The translations under genes and the position numbers were made by a program. The notes beneath the pieces were generated by a model. That model saw nothing but the letters and a program-made list of their open reading frames with translations. It had not been told where the DNA came from and did not search any database. Of a stretch of 64,000 nucleotides of DNA, positions 8,094 through 18,274 are shown piece by piece (within the stretch, counting starts at the first letter, position 1; every line of letters starts with the position of its first letter). The DNA comes from Caldilineaceae bacterium (lineage in GTDB: Bacteria; Chloroflexota; Anaerolineae; Caldilineales; Caldilineaceae), in NCBI GenBank assembly GCA_019637645.1, contig JAHBVH010000030.1, positions 1 through 64,000 of the forward strand. Reading direction: 5' to 3'.

Positions 8094-9500
8094 CTATGTT
8101 TCGCGGATCAGGAGGCCCAAACTGGTGGCGAGAATGGCAACGGCGACATAGAGCCAAAGCACAAATTGGTAGGCTTGCACCGGTGTCGCGACTTGGGTGA
8201 GCTGCTGTTGCAGCACGACGCCCGCCACGGCGACGCCCAAGATCTGGCCGGCAAAACGAATCATACTATAGAGGCCCGCCGCGGCCCCGGCCTCGCGCTC
8301 GGCGACATCCTGCATCGAGGAACGGTGAAGCGGGGCCAAGGATAGACCAATGGTGAGCCCATGGGCCCCGGCCAGCACATAAAGCCAGCCAACCGGTGTA
8401 TCCGCCCCTGCCAGCGCCAATAGCACGAGGATCCCGACCATGCCGCCCATGCTAATGACCACCGGCCACCGGCTGCCCCACCGGTCGGCCACTTGGCCCC
8501 CGGCTTGGGAGGTGAGAAAGAGCATCCCCGCTTGGAGGGCCAAGGCAATGCCAATGGTGCTGGCGCGCAAGCCATGAATATCGGTCAAATAGAGGGGGAG
8601 CAAAAAGCTGCTGCTGCTCATCATAAACATACGCAGCCCAGCGCAAAAGGAGGCCGCCGTAAAGGTGCGATTGGTAAAGACGGCCAAGTTCATATAGGGG
8701 TTCGGGCGGCGGCGTTCCCAGCCGATAAAAAGCGCAAAGAGAAGCAGACAGAGCGTCAACAGCCGCCAATCGCGCAAGCCTTCTACCCCAGTAATGGGGC
8801 GGCTTGAGGTATAGAAAAGTAGCGAAACGAGCGCACCGGTGAGCAGGCCAACCCCCAGCCAATCAAAGCGACGCAAAAAGTGGGGGGGGACCACCTGCGT
8901 GCCAACCGTGGGAATGCTCTGCTTCACCACAACCAAGGCAACAACGCCCACCACAACAATGGCTGGGTAGATAGCGCGCCAGCCAAAGGCATCGACCAGG
9001 AGGCCCCCAAAATAGGGGAAGACCAAGCCCGAAAGCGGCACAATGGAATTCCAGGTGCCCATGACCCTGCCCCGTTCGCTCGGTGGAAACCACTGTGCGA
9101 TCAACGCAATGCTGAGTGGCACAAAGCCAGCTGTGCCTACCCCCTGAATCGCCCGCCCAACCATATACCAAGGCAAGCTCGGTGCCAATAACAGCACCAT
9201 CGTCCCAAAGAGGAAGACGCTAATGCCCACCATCAGCAGACGCCGCTTGCCCAGCCCGTCGCCCAACCGTCCATAGAGGGGCATCAAGGTCATAAAGGGC
9301 AGCGAATAGACCATGGAGGCCCAGGCCACCATGTCGGCATCCAGGTTAAAGCTGGCACGCACATTCGGCAAGGCGACACCAAACATGTGATGATCCATGC
9401 CGACCATCAGGGAAGGTGCCATCACCCCGATCAAGACAGCCACATGGGGGGCGAGGCCATTACGGAGCCAGTCGGTCATCGATTGGGCAAAGCGCTGCAT
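8094..9500 (-). CDS. MFS transporter, DHA2-type (about 14 TM)
   Basis: Major facilitator of the drug:H+ antiporter-2 group: motif A-like GRLGDGLGKRRLL between helices 2 and 3, AIQGVGTAGFVP after it, and about 14 hydrophobic helices in 468 residues. The start is placed at Met 9500 because the frame upstream to 9623 encodes a charged, non-membrane extension that overlaps a 9-bp inverted repeat; no strong ribosome site marks either choice. It could export a toxic compound or move sugars for the adjacent glycosidases. Lies between GH127 and GH2 genes. Confidence 0.85.
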   Translation of the reverse strand: MQRFAQSMTDWLRNGLAPHVAVLIGVMAPSLMVGMDHHMFGVALPNVRASFNLDADMVAWASMVYSLPFMTLMPLYGRLGDGLGKRRLLMVGISVFLFGTMVLLLAPSLPWYMVGRAIQGVGTAGFVPLSIALIAQWFPPSERGRVMGTWNSIVPLSGLVFPYFGGLLVDAFGWRAIYPAIVVVGVVALVVVKQSIPTVGTQVVPPHFLRRFDWLGVGLLTGALVSLLFYTSSRPITGVEGLRDWRLLTLCLLLFALFIGWERRRPNPYMNLAVFTNRTFTAASFCAGLRMFMMSSSSFLLPLYLTDIHGLRASTIGIALALQAGMLFLTSQAGGQVADRWGSRWPVVISMGGMVGILVLLALAGADTPVGWLYVLAGAHGLTIGLSLAPLHRSSMQDVAEREAGAAAGLYSMIRFAGQILGVAVAGVVLQQQLTQVATPVQAYQFVLWLYVAVAILATSLGLLIRET

Positions 9501-9521
9501 GATAGACTCGCTAGCAGTTGG

Positions 9522-9555
9522 CAGGAAGGCGACCTTCTGGCGCGAAGCCTTCCTG
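9522..9555. promoter_or_regulatory. Inverted repeat upstream of MFS gene
   Basis: CAGGAAGGC (9522-9530) and GCCTTCCTG about 16 bases later form a 9-bp inverted repeat shortly upstream of the chosen MFS start. Possible operator or leader hairpin; function not shown. Confidence 0.35.
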
Positions 9556-9623
9556 GTTGAGTGGGTAAAAGGGCTTGCCCGCGGCCATCTCATCTGGCGG
9601 CCAGCATAACACGCCGCTGCCAT

Positions 9624-9942
9624 CGTAACATGTGGGAAGAAGTCATGTCAATGCGAGGCGCAAAGTAGCTCTCATTCAACGCTGCTAGCCGTTAATGAAC
9701 CCCTAAAACGTACTTCTTCAAGCGCGCTAGCCTTTTTATTTGCTTGATTTTTCTGCTTATTAACAATCATACACAGAGAATCATACACAGAGAATCATAC
9801 ACAGAGACCTTACTAATTCTCAGAAATGGCGACTTTTGGTTATACTATATTTCTACTTATTCTTACAACAACCTCGGCTACAATACCTTTAGATAAAATT
9901 TCAGCTATTGACTAAGGCAGAAGGGAACCCTCGGGGCACACT
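9624..9942. other. AT-rich divergent intergenic region
   Basis: No gene. Separates the minus-strand MFS gene from the plus-strand GH2 gene and should hold both promoters; TTGGTTATACTATAT near 9836-9850 is a possible -10 for GH2. Contains three 14-bp tandem repeats (9765-9806). Confidence 0.5.
9765..9806. repeat. Three 14-bp tandem repeats
   Basis: AATCATACACAGAG is repeated exactly three times head to tail, about 140 bases before the GH2 start codon. Could be a regulator binding array or slippage product. Confidence 0.85.
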
Positions 9943-12621
9943 ATGGATGTTCGCAAACGCATTTCGCTGGATGGCAGGTGGCAATTCCAAATTGACCCCA
10001 CCGCAGGACAAGAGGTCGTGGCGATTGAAACTTGGCGTGAAGCGCAGGTGCCATTGCCCTGGCAAGCCCAGTTCGATGATCTGCGTCACACGAGTGGGGT
10101 AGGCTGGTATCGACGAACCTTTTTCTATGAAGAGCCTGTCGATACCGCTGCTGTGGCCGCAACGACACAAGTGCTGGTGCTAGGCTTTGGCGCGGTTGAT
10201 TATCATGCAACAGTTTGGATCAATGGTCATCGCGTTGGTGAACACGAAGGGGGCTATCTGCCCTTTGCGTTTGAAATTGATGCGGTTGTGCAAATCGGTG
10301 AGAACGAGATCGTCGTGCGGGTGGCCGATCCCACTGACGACACAAGCCGCTGGCCCGCCTACCCTTTTGGCGAGATCCCTCATGGCAAACAAAGTTGGTA
10401 TGGCCCGGTGAGTGGCATTTGGCAGAGTGTCTGGCTAGAACAAAGAAGTTGGCTCTACTTGCGCCATCTACGCCTGACACCGCTACCGTTGGAGCAGGCT
10501 GTGGAAGTGACGGTGCGCTGTAGCGACGCTGCATTGCCGCCCGCAACCGAACTCCAGATCCAACTCCTCGACCCAACTGGCATCGTCGTTGCCCACGGCC
10601 CCGCCACCAATGGCAAGCCGACGCGCTTGACCTTTCCGGCCCATGCCCTCCAGTGGTGGAGCCCAGAAACCCCTGCGCTCTATACCGTGCGCGCAACGCT
10701 CCGCGTAGGGGGCCAGCTCATTGATGAAGTGCAGGATACCTGTGGCTTTCGTACCATCGAAGCGCGGGCAGGTCGCCTCTATCTCAATGGCGAACCGCTC
10801 TATTTGCGGGGTGCGCTTGATCAAGCCTATTATCCAGAAACGATCTATACGCCGCCCAGTCTCGCCTTTCTCGAAGATCAACTGCACAAGGCCAAAGCGC
10901 TGGGGCTGAATTGCTTGCGCTGTCATATTAAGATCGAAGATCCACGATACTATGCGGTGGCCGACCGTCTGGGAATTCTGATTTGGACGGAGATTCCCAA
11001 TTGGGCGCAGCTTTCGGCCACTGCTTCCCAGCGCGCCAAGGAGACCTTTCTGCGCATGGTTGAGCGCGATTGGAACCACCCCTCGATCATCGCCTGGACT
11101 TTGATCAACGAAAATTGGGGCACGGACCTGGCGCGCAACCCGGAACATCGGCGCTGGCTGGCCGAATTTTATCATGAAGCAAAACAGATCGATCCCCATC
11201 GGCTGATCGTTGACAATTCCGCTTGTGAGGGCAATTGGCACGTCGCTGGCGATCTGGAAGACTTTCACCATTACCGCGCCATTCCCGACCATGCGGCTGA
11301 ATGGGATGGCTGGGTGGCCGACTTTGCCGACCGCCCTGCCTGGGTCTGGGCCTCTGATTACGCCCAGGAGCGCCGCCCTGATCTGCCGTTGATTGTCAGT
11401 GAATTTGGCAATTGGGGGTTGCCCAATCCCGCCAACTTGGCAGAAGCGGGGCGCGATCCTTGGTGGTTTGAAAATGGGCTAGACTGGGGCGATGGCATTG
11501 TCTATCCTCATGGGATGGCAGAGCGCTTTGCCTATTGGCAACTCGATCGGGTCTTTGGCGACTTTGCCTCCTTTACCCAACAGCACCAGGAACACATGGC
11601 GCGCAGCCTTGCCTATGAAATCGCCACCATGCGCCGCGAGCCACGCATTGGCGGCTATGTGATCACCGAGTTCACCGATGTGCACTGGGAATGTAATGGT
11701 TTGCTGGATATGCAACGCAACATCAAGGCCGGGCTAGCCACCCATTTTGTGCCGTTGAATCAAGATGAGGTGGTTGTGCTACGCCCGCAACAATGGAGTG
11801 GGCAGCCCGGCGCACCGATCACCATTGCGGTCAACGCCTATGGCGTGGATGGCGAAGCGACCAACGGCGTGATTCGCTGGCAGGCCGGTGCCGCCACAGG
11901 TGAATTGGCCGCGGCGGGCGGGATGATTGAACTGTCGCTGCCGGAGCCTGGCCTGATCGCGATCCAAGCCCAGTGGGTAGATCAAAATGGTCGCCTTGTG
12001 GCGCAGAACCAAGTGGAAGTGACTTGTGTCGCACCCACTGCACCGCCACAGCCCATCTTGGTCTTGGATGATCCCGCCTTGGCGGCTGTATTGGCCGAAC
12101 TCGGTTATTCAATCGTTGCCGCGGACGCCCCTGGCGTGCTCTGGCTGGCGCATGCCTATACACCAGCCGTGCAAGATGCCGTCCAAAAGGGCGTGGCTGT
12201 TGTGTTGATCGCTGGCCCCGATTTTGCCAGCCGTCCCGATAGTCTCCCTTTGCCGGTCGCTGGCGTGACGGCCCGGGAACGGACACACTGGCAAGGGGAT
12301 TGGGCCACCGCGTTTAGCTGGCTCAACAAACAAGGCCCCTTTGCTCACCTGCCAGGTACACCACTCTTCGCGATGGAATCTGCCCCGATCATGCCCGATG
12401 CGGTGATTACTGGTGTGCCAGCTTGGGCCTATGGTGATCGTAGCTGGGCGGGGCTGGCGCTAGGGTGGATTCACAAACCGGTGTCGCTGCTCTACAAAGC
12501 CCCCTATGGGGATGGCACCATTACCGTGACGACCTTTACGCTGACGGCCACCACGCTACGTACCGATGCTGTGGCCCAAGCGCTTTTTCAAGGCATTGTG
12601 ACCTTAGCCACTAGCGCGTAA
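9943..12621 (+). CDS. Glycoside hydrolase family 2 enzyme (beta-galactosidase/glucuronidase-like)
   Basis: 892 residues: N-terminal sugar-binding jelly roll (about 1-170; [19 protein letters not shown]), immunoglobulin-like domain (about 175-270), TIM barrel (about 275-600) and extra C-terminal beta domains. Glu390 in LINENW is the expected acid/base and Glu487 in VSEFGNWG the expected nucleophile. No signal peptide, so cytoplasmic action on imported oligosaccharides is likely. Exact substrate (beta-galactoside, mannoside or glucuronide) cannot be read. Divergent from the GH127/MFS group and followed by a bidirectional terminator. Confidence 0.92.
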   Translation: MDVRKRISLDGRWQFQIDPTAGQEVVAIETWREAQVPLPWQAQFDDLRHTSGVGWYRRTFFYEEPVDTAAVAATTQVLVLGFGAVDYHATVWINGHRVGEHEGGYLPFAFEIDAVVQIGENEIVVRVADPTDDTSRWPAYPFGEIPHGKQSWYGPVSGIWQSVWLEQRSWLYLRHLRLTPLPLEQAVEVTVRCSDAALPPATELQIQLLDPTGIVVAHGPATNGKPTRLTFPAHALQWWSPETPALYTVRATLRVGGQLIDEVQDTCGFRTIEARAGRLYLNGEPLYLRGALDQAYYPETIYTPPSLAFLEDQLHKAKALGLNCLRCHIKIEDPRYYAVADRLGILIWTEIPNWAQLSATASQRAKETFLRMVERDWNHPSIIAWTLINENWGTDLARNPEHRRWLAEFYHEAKQIDPHRLIVDNSACEGNWHVAGDLEDFHHYRAIPDHAAEWDGWVADFADRPAWVWASDYAQERRPDLPLIVSEFGNWGLPNPANLAEAGRDPWWFENGLDWGDGIVYPHGMAERFAYWQLDRVFGDFASFTQQHQEHMARSLAYEIATMRREPRIGGYVITEFTDVHWECNGLLDMQRNIKAGLATHFVPLNQDEVVVLRPQQWSGQPGAPITIAVNAYGVDGEATNGVIRWQAGAATGELAAAGGMIELSLPEPGLIAIQAQWVDQNGRLVAQNQVEVTCVAPTAPPQPILVLDDPALAAVLAELGYSIVAADAPGVLWLAHAYTPAVQDAVQKGVAVVLIAGPDFASRPDSLPLPVAGVTARERTHWQGDWATAFSWLNKQGPFAHLPGTPLFAMESAPIMPDAVITGVPAWAYGDRSWAGLALGWIHKPVSLLYKAPYGDGTITVTTFTLTATTLRTDAVAQALFQGIVTLATSA

Positions 12622-12664
12622 GGTGCTCGCCTCCGTGCGGACAACGTCTTTCCGGCGGCTGAAC

Positions 12665-12705
12665 AACAAACGAGCGACAGGCAGATCGCCTGTCGCTCGT
12701 TTGTT
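12665..12705. terminator. Bidirectional terminator between GH2 and protease genes
   Basis: Perfect 18-bp inverted repeat (12665-12682, 12688-12705; loop AGATC) with AACAAA/TTTGTT ends, placed between two convergent genes. Confidence 0.85.
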
Positions 12706-12730
12706 AGATTCGCTGATACGCTTGGCGCGC

Positions 12731-14218
12731 TTACTCGACTGTAGCTTCTAAGACTTCACCCGTCGCGCGGTCAATGATCACGGTCGCGGTTTGATTGCTA
12801 GTGCTCAGCTCAACGACCCATACATCACGGCCACCGCGCTCTTCTTGGGTGACCACACGGTCGCGAATGGTACCACTCAAGAGATCGCTGGTTGCCTCGA
12901 CGGCAATTTCCAAGGCTTGGCGTGGATTGACGGGGCCAGTCGCCTCGGTCATGGCGGGGGTGATACCAGGGCGTGAACCCAACACCACATCCACGGCGAT
13001 CTCTGCGCCATCGCGCAAGACGGTGAGGGTGACCGTTTGGCCGGGCGAGGTTTTGGTCACTAAATAGCCGACGAGATCCTCAAAGCGGCGGACCGCGACC
13101 TCATCAATCGCCGTGACAATATCGCCCCCAGTGCTGATCGTATTGCTCGTGTTCGAGCGGCGGCTGCCGCGGAGCCCCGCGGCTTCAGAGGGTCCTCCGG
13201 CAACAACTTCGGCGACATAAACGCCTGTCAAGGTGTTGGGGAAATCCAACGCTTGGGCCACCGCGGCGTCAATGGTGCGACCACTGAGACCCAAATAGGG
13301 ATAATCGAAGCGGCCATCTTGGATCAACGCTGGCACCACCCGCTCGACAATTGACGCCGGAATGGTAAAGCCGACGCCGGAGTTCGCACGCACGGTGGAC
13401 TCAATGGCAAAGTTGACACCCACCACTTCACCGGCTAAGTTGATCAGCGGGCCACCCGAGTTCCCAGGGTTGATGGCCGCATCCGTCTGAATAATTTCGG
13501 GCAGGGTATAGGTGCTGCTCCCCAGATCCCCCACGGGCATACCACGACCAATCGCGCTTACAATCCCGGTGGTCATGGTGCCATCCAACCCAAAGGGATT
13601 GCCCATGGCAATGACTGTATGGCCGACCCGCAAGGTATCCGGCGCGGCCAAGGGCAGCGGTCGCCAATCAAAACTGTCCGGTGGCGTCACTTTGAGCACG
13701 GCAAGATCGGCCTGTGGATCGGTGGCCACCACTTCGGCGTTGGCCCAGAAGCCATTATAGAAGACAACCGTTACCGATTCGGCTCCATCGACGACATGAT
13801 TATTGGTGACGATGTGTCCCTCATTGTCAAAGATAAAGCCAGAGCCTTGCCCTTGTTGCAAGGGCGCTTCGTCTTGTGGAAAGCTAAAGCCTGGAATATT
13901 GATGGTCGATGCCCGCGCGGTGACTTGGATGCTCACCACCGAAGGGGAGATCTGTTCGTACAAATCAGCGAAGGCTTCCTGACCGCTGAGCAGGGCTGGA
14001 TCGACCTGCATCGATTGCGCTTCGTAGAACCGGGTATTGCCTAACGCCGCTGGTTTCGCGTTGACATTGACCGTGCTCCACAAGAGTGGGGCATACCATG
14101 CGCCAAGCACCAGGGTCAATACCAAGAGCGCGATCATGTAGGCCCGTTTCCCCCTGCCGCGCGGCTGTGGTTGAGGATCGGTTTCAATCAGTTGATACGG
14201 GGACTGCTCTTTTGACAT
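12731..14218 (-). CDS. HtrA/DegP-type serine protease with PDZ and PepSY-like tail
   Basis: 495 residues. Cytoplasmic tail rich in Gln/Pro, one membrane anchor (about 27-48), trypsin-like domain with His141 (TNNHVVDG), Asp171 (ADLAVLK) and Ser254 (GNSGGPL), then a PDZ domain (about 300-395). The last 70 residues (DVWVVELSTSNQTATVIIDR) resemble a PepSY unit. It would degrade or refold misfolded exported proteins outside the membrane. The start is taken at 14218 because AAGGAG precedes it; a Met at 14239 lacks one. A small hairpin (CATCTAG/CTAGATG, 14237-14256) lies just upstream. Confidence 0.92.
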   Translation of the reverse strand: MSKEQSPYQLIETDPQPQPRGRGKRAYMIALLVLTLVLGAWYAPLLWSTVNVNAKPAALGNTRFYEAQSMQVDPALLSGQEAFADLYEQISPSVVSIQVTARASTINIPGFSFPQDEAPLQQGQGSGFIFDNEGHIVTNNHVVDGAESVTVVFYNGFWANAEVVATDPQADLAVLKVTPPDSFDWRPLPLAAPDTLRVGHTVIAMGNPFGLDGTMTTGIVSAIGRGMPVGDLGSSTYTLPEIIQTDAAINPGNSGGPLINLAGEVVGVNFAIESTVRANSGVGFTIPASIVERVVPALIQDGRFDYPYLGLSGRTIDAAVAQALDFPNTLTGVYVAEVVAGGPSEAAGLRGSRRSNTSNTISTGGDIVTAIDEVAVRRFEDLVGYLVTKTSPGQTVTLTVLRDGAEIAVDVVLGSRPGITPAMTEATGPVNPRQALEIAVEATSDLLSGTIRDRVVTQEERGGRDVWVVELSTSNQTATVIIDRATGEVLEATVE

Positions 14219-14390
14219 GTATAAATTCTCCTTGATCATCTAGTTCAAGCTAGATGGTTGAATCGGATAAAGTTTGTGCCGTCACTTGAAATTACTATAC
14301 TCATGAATCATAAGAATTTCATTTTAATTTTGTCTGAAAAATAGATGAGAAGATAGTGAATGTTGTCGTGAGGAGCATTGCGTTTGGAGA

Positions 14391-14421
14391 AACCTGACAG
14401 GTTTATAAAACCTGTCAGGTT
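14391..14421. terminator. Hairpin after UPF0182 gene
   Basis: AACCTGACAGGTTT and its complement form a 14-bp perfect stem with loop ATA, 9 bases downstream of the stop of the minus-strand UPF0182 gene. The word CTGACAGGTTT also starts the core of the hairpin repeat at 5003-5110. Confidence 0.6.
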
Positions 14422-14429
14422 GGCGGGGC

Positions 14430-17321
14430 TTATTCGCTGGTTTCTTCCGCCGGTGCCGCGGGTTCGCCGGCTACTTGGACAAGTTGTTGCAAGGTTCGTT
14501 CCAAGAGTTGCATTTGCACCCCATAGGTTGCCCAATCGCCATTACGCAAGGCCACTTGGGCTTGTTCATAGGCAGCATCCGCTTGGAGGATCAGCTGGTT
14601 CACGGTGGCGCTGCTGAGATCAAGCGCCGGGCCGCCGGTTGGCGGTGCGGCCACCGGGGAACTACTGCCCGAACGGATGCTGAGTTCGGCTAGACTGGCA
14701 TCTTCTAGAATTTCGCCGCCAAAGAGCTCGGCCAACGCTAAGCCTAGATTTTCGGCCATGACTATGCGGTCTGCCGTCGCGAGGATCACGCGGGTCAACT
14801 CGGGGATGTTGCCGTTGGCCGCTTGCAGATAGAGCGGCTCGACATAGATCAGATTCCCCCCAATCGGAATGACCAAGAGGTTACCACGGATCACATTGCG
14901 GCCCTGTTGGTTCCAGAGGCTAAGCTGGGCGCTAATGATAGGATCTTGATCAATCCGCGCCTCGATCTGTTTGGGCCCATAGACCAAGCTGTCTTTGCCA
15001 AATTCATAGACAATTTTCTCGCCATAATTGTCTGGATCATTTTTGGCGGCTAGCCAGGCGATCATGTTTTCCCGGTTGGCGGGGGTGAAGGGCAAGATCT
15101 GAATGAAATTCAGATCATTGCTCCCCGGCAACTGCATAAGCACATAGTAGGGCTCCATGTCTTGCAGCTGGTTGTTAAAGATCTCCTGTGGCCACGCCCA
15201 CACATCTTCTTTGTTGTAGAATTCGTTGGGGTCGGTCATGTGGTAGGTGCGATAGACGGCGGCTTGCACCGAAAAGAGATCGTTCGGATAGCGAATGTTA
15301 TCTTGCAGATCAGCGGGCATCGCGCTAAAGGATTGGAAGAGCGCCGGGAAAATCTTACGATAAGCGGCAATGATCGGTTCGTCTTCGTCCATGACATAAA
15401 AGACGACACTGCCATCATACGCGTTCATCACAACTTTGACGGAATTGCGAATATAGTTGAGCGAGCCTAAGCGCTCACTATAGGGAAAGCGGTTACTAAT
15501 CGTGTAGGCATCTTGCATCCAGAAGAGCTGACCAGCATCGCTGATGACAAGATAGGGATCGCTGTCATAGCGCAGAAAGGGGGCCAGCAACGGGAGTCGC
15601 TCGCTAATGCTGCGGCGCCAGAGCAACTGGCTGTCACTTTGAATATCGCTGTTCAAGATCAGGTTTAGATCGGCAAACTGAATGGCAAAGAGCAGGCGCG
15701 CCCCGAAGCTCATGCTAATGCCCGTATCGGCAGTGAAAAGCGTGGTTTCATTGCGATCCCCACTGGGATAGTCGAATTCCGGCTCATCAGTGCGGGCGAT
15801 AACGTAGTCGTTATCCTTTTCGCCAAAATAGATTTGCGGTTGCGTAATGGTAATAACACCCGTGGGCGGGAGATCTTTGAGATAAAACTCGGGCAAACCA
15901 TCCCGGGTGACTTGGGCCACGGGGGAAACGGCGACCCCATACCCGTGGGTATAGACCAATTTCCGGTTGACCCAGGTCTGGGCATTGGCATTCAGCCGCT
16001 CTGGCGCTAATTCACGCCCTGCTAACATCACCTGGCGCAATTCCCCATTGATCATGTAGCGATCAATGTCCACATCGGTAAACTCATAGTACTGACGAAG
16101 CGCTTGGATCTGATTATAGGTCTGGAGCAAAGGCCGATAGTCCCACAGCCGAATATTGCGCAACGTCTGTGGCTCGGCGCGGAGATTGGTGGCGGTTAGT
16201 TCTTGGGAGGCATCATAACTAAAGACCTCAATGGTATCGAGATCGAAAGCGCGGCGGGTAAATTCAATATTGTTAGCAATATAGGGCCGTTCCAGGTTGA
16301 GTTCATTCGGGCTAACCTGAAAGCGTTGGACCAAGCCAGGATAGATGTTGCTGGCTAAAATCGACACGGCAAACCAAAGGACCAAGAGGATCACCACACC
16401 GCGCCACGCACGGCGCAAATAGGCGGTTACCACCAAGAGGATCGCCGTAATGGCTGTCACCAAACTCAGAATATTATAGGCTGGCAATTGGGCATGCACA
16501 TCCGTATAGCTCGCGCCCGTGGCTGCCCCCCGTTGGCTATAGAGCAACTGATAGGCGTCTAGCCGGTATTGCCACGCAATTAAGAGCAGTAGACACGCCC
16601 CAAGGATGCTCAAGTGGGCCAGTGCGCCAGTACGCACTTCCCAGCCGCGCCAGCCCAGCCCATAGACGGTGCCCGTCGCGATGAGGGTGAGCAAAATGGA
16701 GACAAAGAGCCATGTCCGTAATCCCTGCCAAAAGGGCAAGGTAAAGACGTAAAAGCTGATATCGCGTTGGAAAATGGGGTCACTAAAGCCAAAGTCGCCA
16801 TGATTGAGATACAGCAGCACCGTCTCCCAAGTACCCGACGCACTGGCCCCCACTAACAGGGCCATAATCGCGGCGAGAAAGAGAATGATCGACGTAACGC
16901 GCAGGCGCAGCGCCATGGCAATCTGTTCAAAGGCGGTATTAGCAAAACCGCGCGGCTCCAGCCGCCGCGCGATCACGACATTCACAGCCACCAATAGCCA
17001 GAAGGCGATCGCCGCTGTAGCAAAGAGCCCAAAGGAAGACCACAAGCGGGTAAAAAAGACACTGGTATACCCAAGGCTGTCGTACCAATACCAGTCGGCA
17101 TAGAAAGAGATGATCCGACCAAAAAAGAGGAAAAGTAAGATCGGCAGGAAGATCCAAAGAAAACGGCGGCCACTAAAAGAGGCCGTTTCTGGGCCAGTGC
17201 CTCTCCTTGGCGGCTGATTGCCCCCTGCTGGCTGGCTTGCCTGTTGTCGTTCGTTAGCACTCCGCTCTAGATTTTCTTCTAGCGAGCGAATCAGATCGGC
17301 AAAAGGGTCGTCATTACGCAT
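14430..17321 (-). CDS. UPF0182 family large membrane protein
   Basis: 963 residues, the usual size for UPF0182/COG1615. A charged, Gln-rich N-terminus with RRGTGPE is followed by about seven membrane helices between residues 50 and 330, then a long extracytoplasmic domain (NELNLERPYIANNIEFTRRA, GIRIWDYRP-like WDYRPLLQTYNQIQALRQYY, YVEPLYLQA). C-terminal coiled tail with NDWATYG-type segment and Pro/Ala/Glu-rich end. Function of the family is not established. Its minus-strand neighbour is the HtrA-type protease, suggesting a shared envelope role. Confidence 0.92.
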   Translation of the reverse strand: MRNDDPFADLIRSLEENLERSANERQQASQPAGGNQPPRRGTGPETASFSGRRFLWIFLPILLFLFFGRIISFYADWYWYDSLGYTSVFFTRLWSSFGLFATAAIAFWLLVAVNVVIARRLEPRGFANTAFEQIAMALRLRVTSIILFLAAIMALLVGASASGTWETVLLYLNHGDFGFSDPIFQRDISFYVFTLPFWQGLRTWLFVSILLTLIATGTVYGLGWRGWEVRTGALAHLSILGACLLLLIAWQYRLDAYQLLYSQRGAATGASYTDVHAQLPAYNILSLVTAITAILLVVTAYLRRAWRGVVILLVLWFAVSILASNIYPGLVQRFQVSPNELNLERPYIANNIEFTRRAFDLDTIEVFSYDASQELTATNLRAEPQTLRNIRLWDYRPLLQTYNQIQALRQYYEFTDVDIDRYMINGELRQVMLAGRELAPERLNANAQTWVNRKLVYTHGYGVAVSPVAQVTRDGLPEFYLKDLPPTGVITITQPQIYFGEKDNDYVIARTDEPEFDYPSGDRNETTLFTADTGISMSFGARLLFAIQFADLNLILNSDIQSDSQLLWRRSISERLPLLAPFLRYDSDPYLVISDAGQLFWMQDAYTISNRFPYSERLGSLNYIRNSVKVVMNAYDGSVVFYVMDEDEPIIAAYRKIFPALFQSFSAMPADLQDNIRYPNDLFSVQAAVYRTYHMTDPNEFYNKEDVWAWPQEIFNNQLQDMEPYYVLMQLPGSNDLNFIQILPFTPANRENMIAWLAAKNDPDNYGEKIVYEFGKDSLVYGPKQIEARIDQDPIISAQLSLWNQQGRNVIRGNLLVIPIGGNLIYVEPLYLQAANGNIPELTRVILATADRIVMAENLGLALAELFGGEILEDASLAELSIRSGSSSPVAAPPTGGPALDLSSATVNQLILQADAAYEQAQVALRNGDWATYGVQMQLLERTLQQLVQVAGEPAAPAEETSE

Positions 17322-17737
17322 GAAATAGATTCCTTACTACTAGTTGGCCGCCTAATTTTTACAAAGCAGCTTGTCACACGCTTCTTATGGGGCAATTGCT
17401 TTGTAAAAATTACAGCTACGCGGCACGACTCAAGTGGATTCGGTTAGCGGCTTATCGCTATGGTTATTACAGCCCAGTGCTATCCTGCCAACTAGTGATT
17501 GGCACGCTGCTGGTTGATCTGCATAGCGGAAACAAGACGTTGGCTCAATGGCCTATTTTCTGAACGCTCATGCTCGGCTCATGCAAACTAGATTGGCTAG
17601 GGTAGCTGCGGAGAACAGACTGGCACCTGCATACAGTATATCAAAGAAAAGGGAGAATCGGTAGTACAGCATCCTCGATTGAGCGTCTTGTTAGTGGGCA
17701 TCTGGTCGGCGCTGAGAAGCTTTGGTATAATCGCCAG
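17322..17737. other. Intergenic region with 16-bp inverted repeat
   Basis: No gene seen. TAATTTTTACAAAGCA (17353-17368) is perfectly repeated in inverse at 17397-17412 around a 28-base spacer. It lies upstream of UPF0182 (minus) and the 164-residue gene (plus), and could be an operator, a small mobile hairpin or a stable RNA structure. Confidence 0.6.
17723..17731 (+). promoter_or_regulatory. Extended -10 promoter, probably leaderless
   Basis: TGGTATAAT ends six bases before the ATG at 17738, so transcription would begin at or next to the start codon, giving a leaderless mRNA. No ribosome site precedes the gene, which agrees. Confidence 0.6.
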
Positions 17738-18232
17738 ATGATGCAAACACAGCCCATGCCTGATGCCAACCACGGTCTAACGCCTACTTGGCCCGATAGC
17801 CTCCAACCAGCCGTTGCTACGACTGTCGCGGCACACTTGACCCAATTCTGGCGCTTGCTACAACAACTACCCGATCTGCTGCAACGGCAGGAATATCTCT
17901 TGACCGAACAGCTCACCGCCGAACTACGCGGCGTGATTATTGAGATGATGTTGGCCCTCAACGGGATTGCGTGGCCGACAGGTACCCGTCATCTTAACCG
18001 CTACCTAGGGCCTAGCCAACGGGCAGCCTTGGAAAAGACCCTGGTGACACCGGCGGTCAGTGGCGAAAGTTGGATCGGGCGGGCCGTGGCCTTGGTGGTG
18101 ATCTACCGTTGGTATGCGCCTCAACTCGTTGAAAAATTTGCCGTGCCCTACCCCCAAAGTGTCGAGGAAGAAGTCTGGCAGTTGCTGCAGCGCGAGGTGC
18201 CCGATTGGCCGTTGACCGTGACGACGGATTGA
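17738..18232 (+). CDS. Hypothetical helical protein (164 aa)
   Basis: Soluble, predicted mostly alpha-helical. Segments LTEQLTAELRGVIIEMMLA and LNRYLGPSQRAALEKTL recall the C-terminal helical part of nucleotidyltransferase-type enzymes, but no catalytic motif is present, so the likeness is weak. Starts ATG ATG directly after a -10 element (leaderless). The glycosyltransferase gene begins 42 bp downstream on the same strand. Confidence 0.6.
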   Translation: MMQTQPMPDANHGLTPTWPDSLQPAVATTVAAHLTQFWRLLQQLPDLLQRQEYLLTEQLTAELRGVIIEMMLALNGIAWPTGTRHLNRYLGPSQRAALEKTLVTPAVSGESWIGRAVALVVIYRWYAPQLVEKFAVPYPQSVEEEVWQLLQREVPDWPLTVTTD

Positions 18233-18274
18233 ACCCTATTGATTTCTTTTTCCAGTGAAGTTTGTTGATCCACC

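Noticed and set aside
9501..9623. N-terminal extension of the MFS protein
   Set aside because: Charged residues with no family match, overlapping an inverted repeat and likely promoter.
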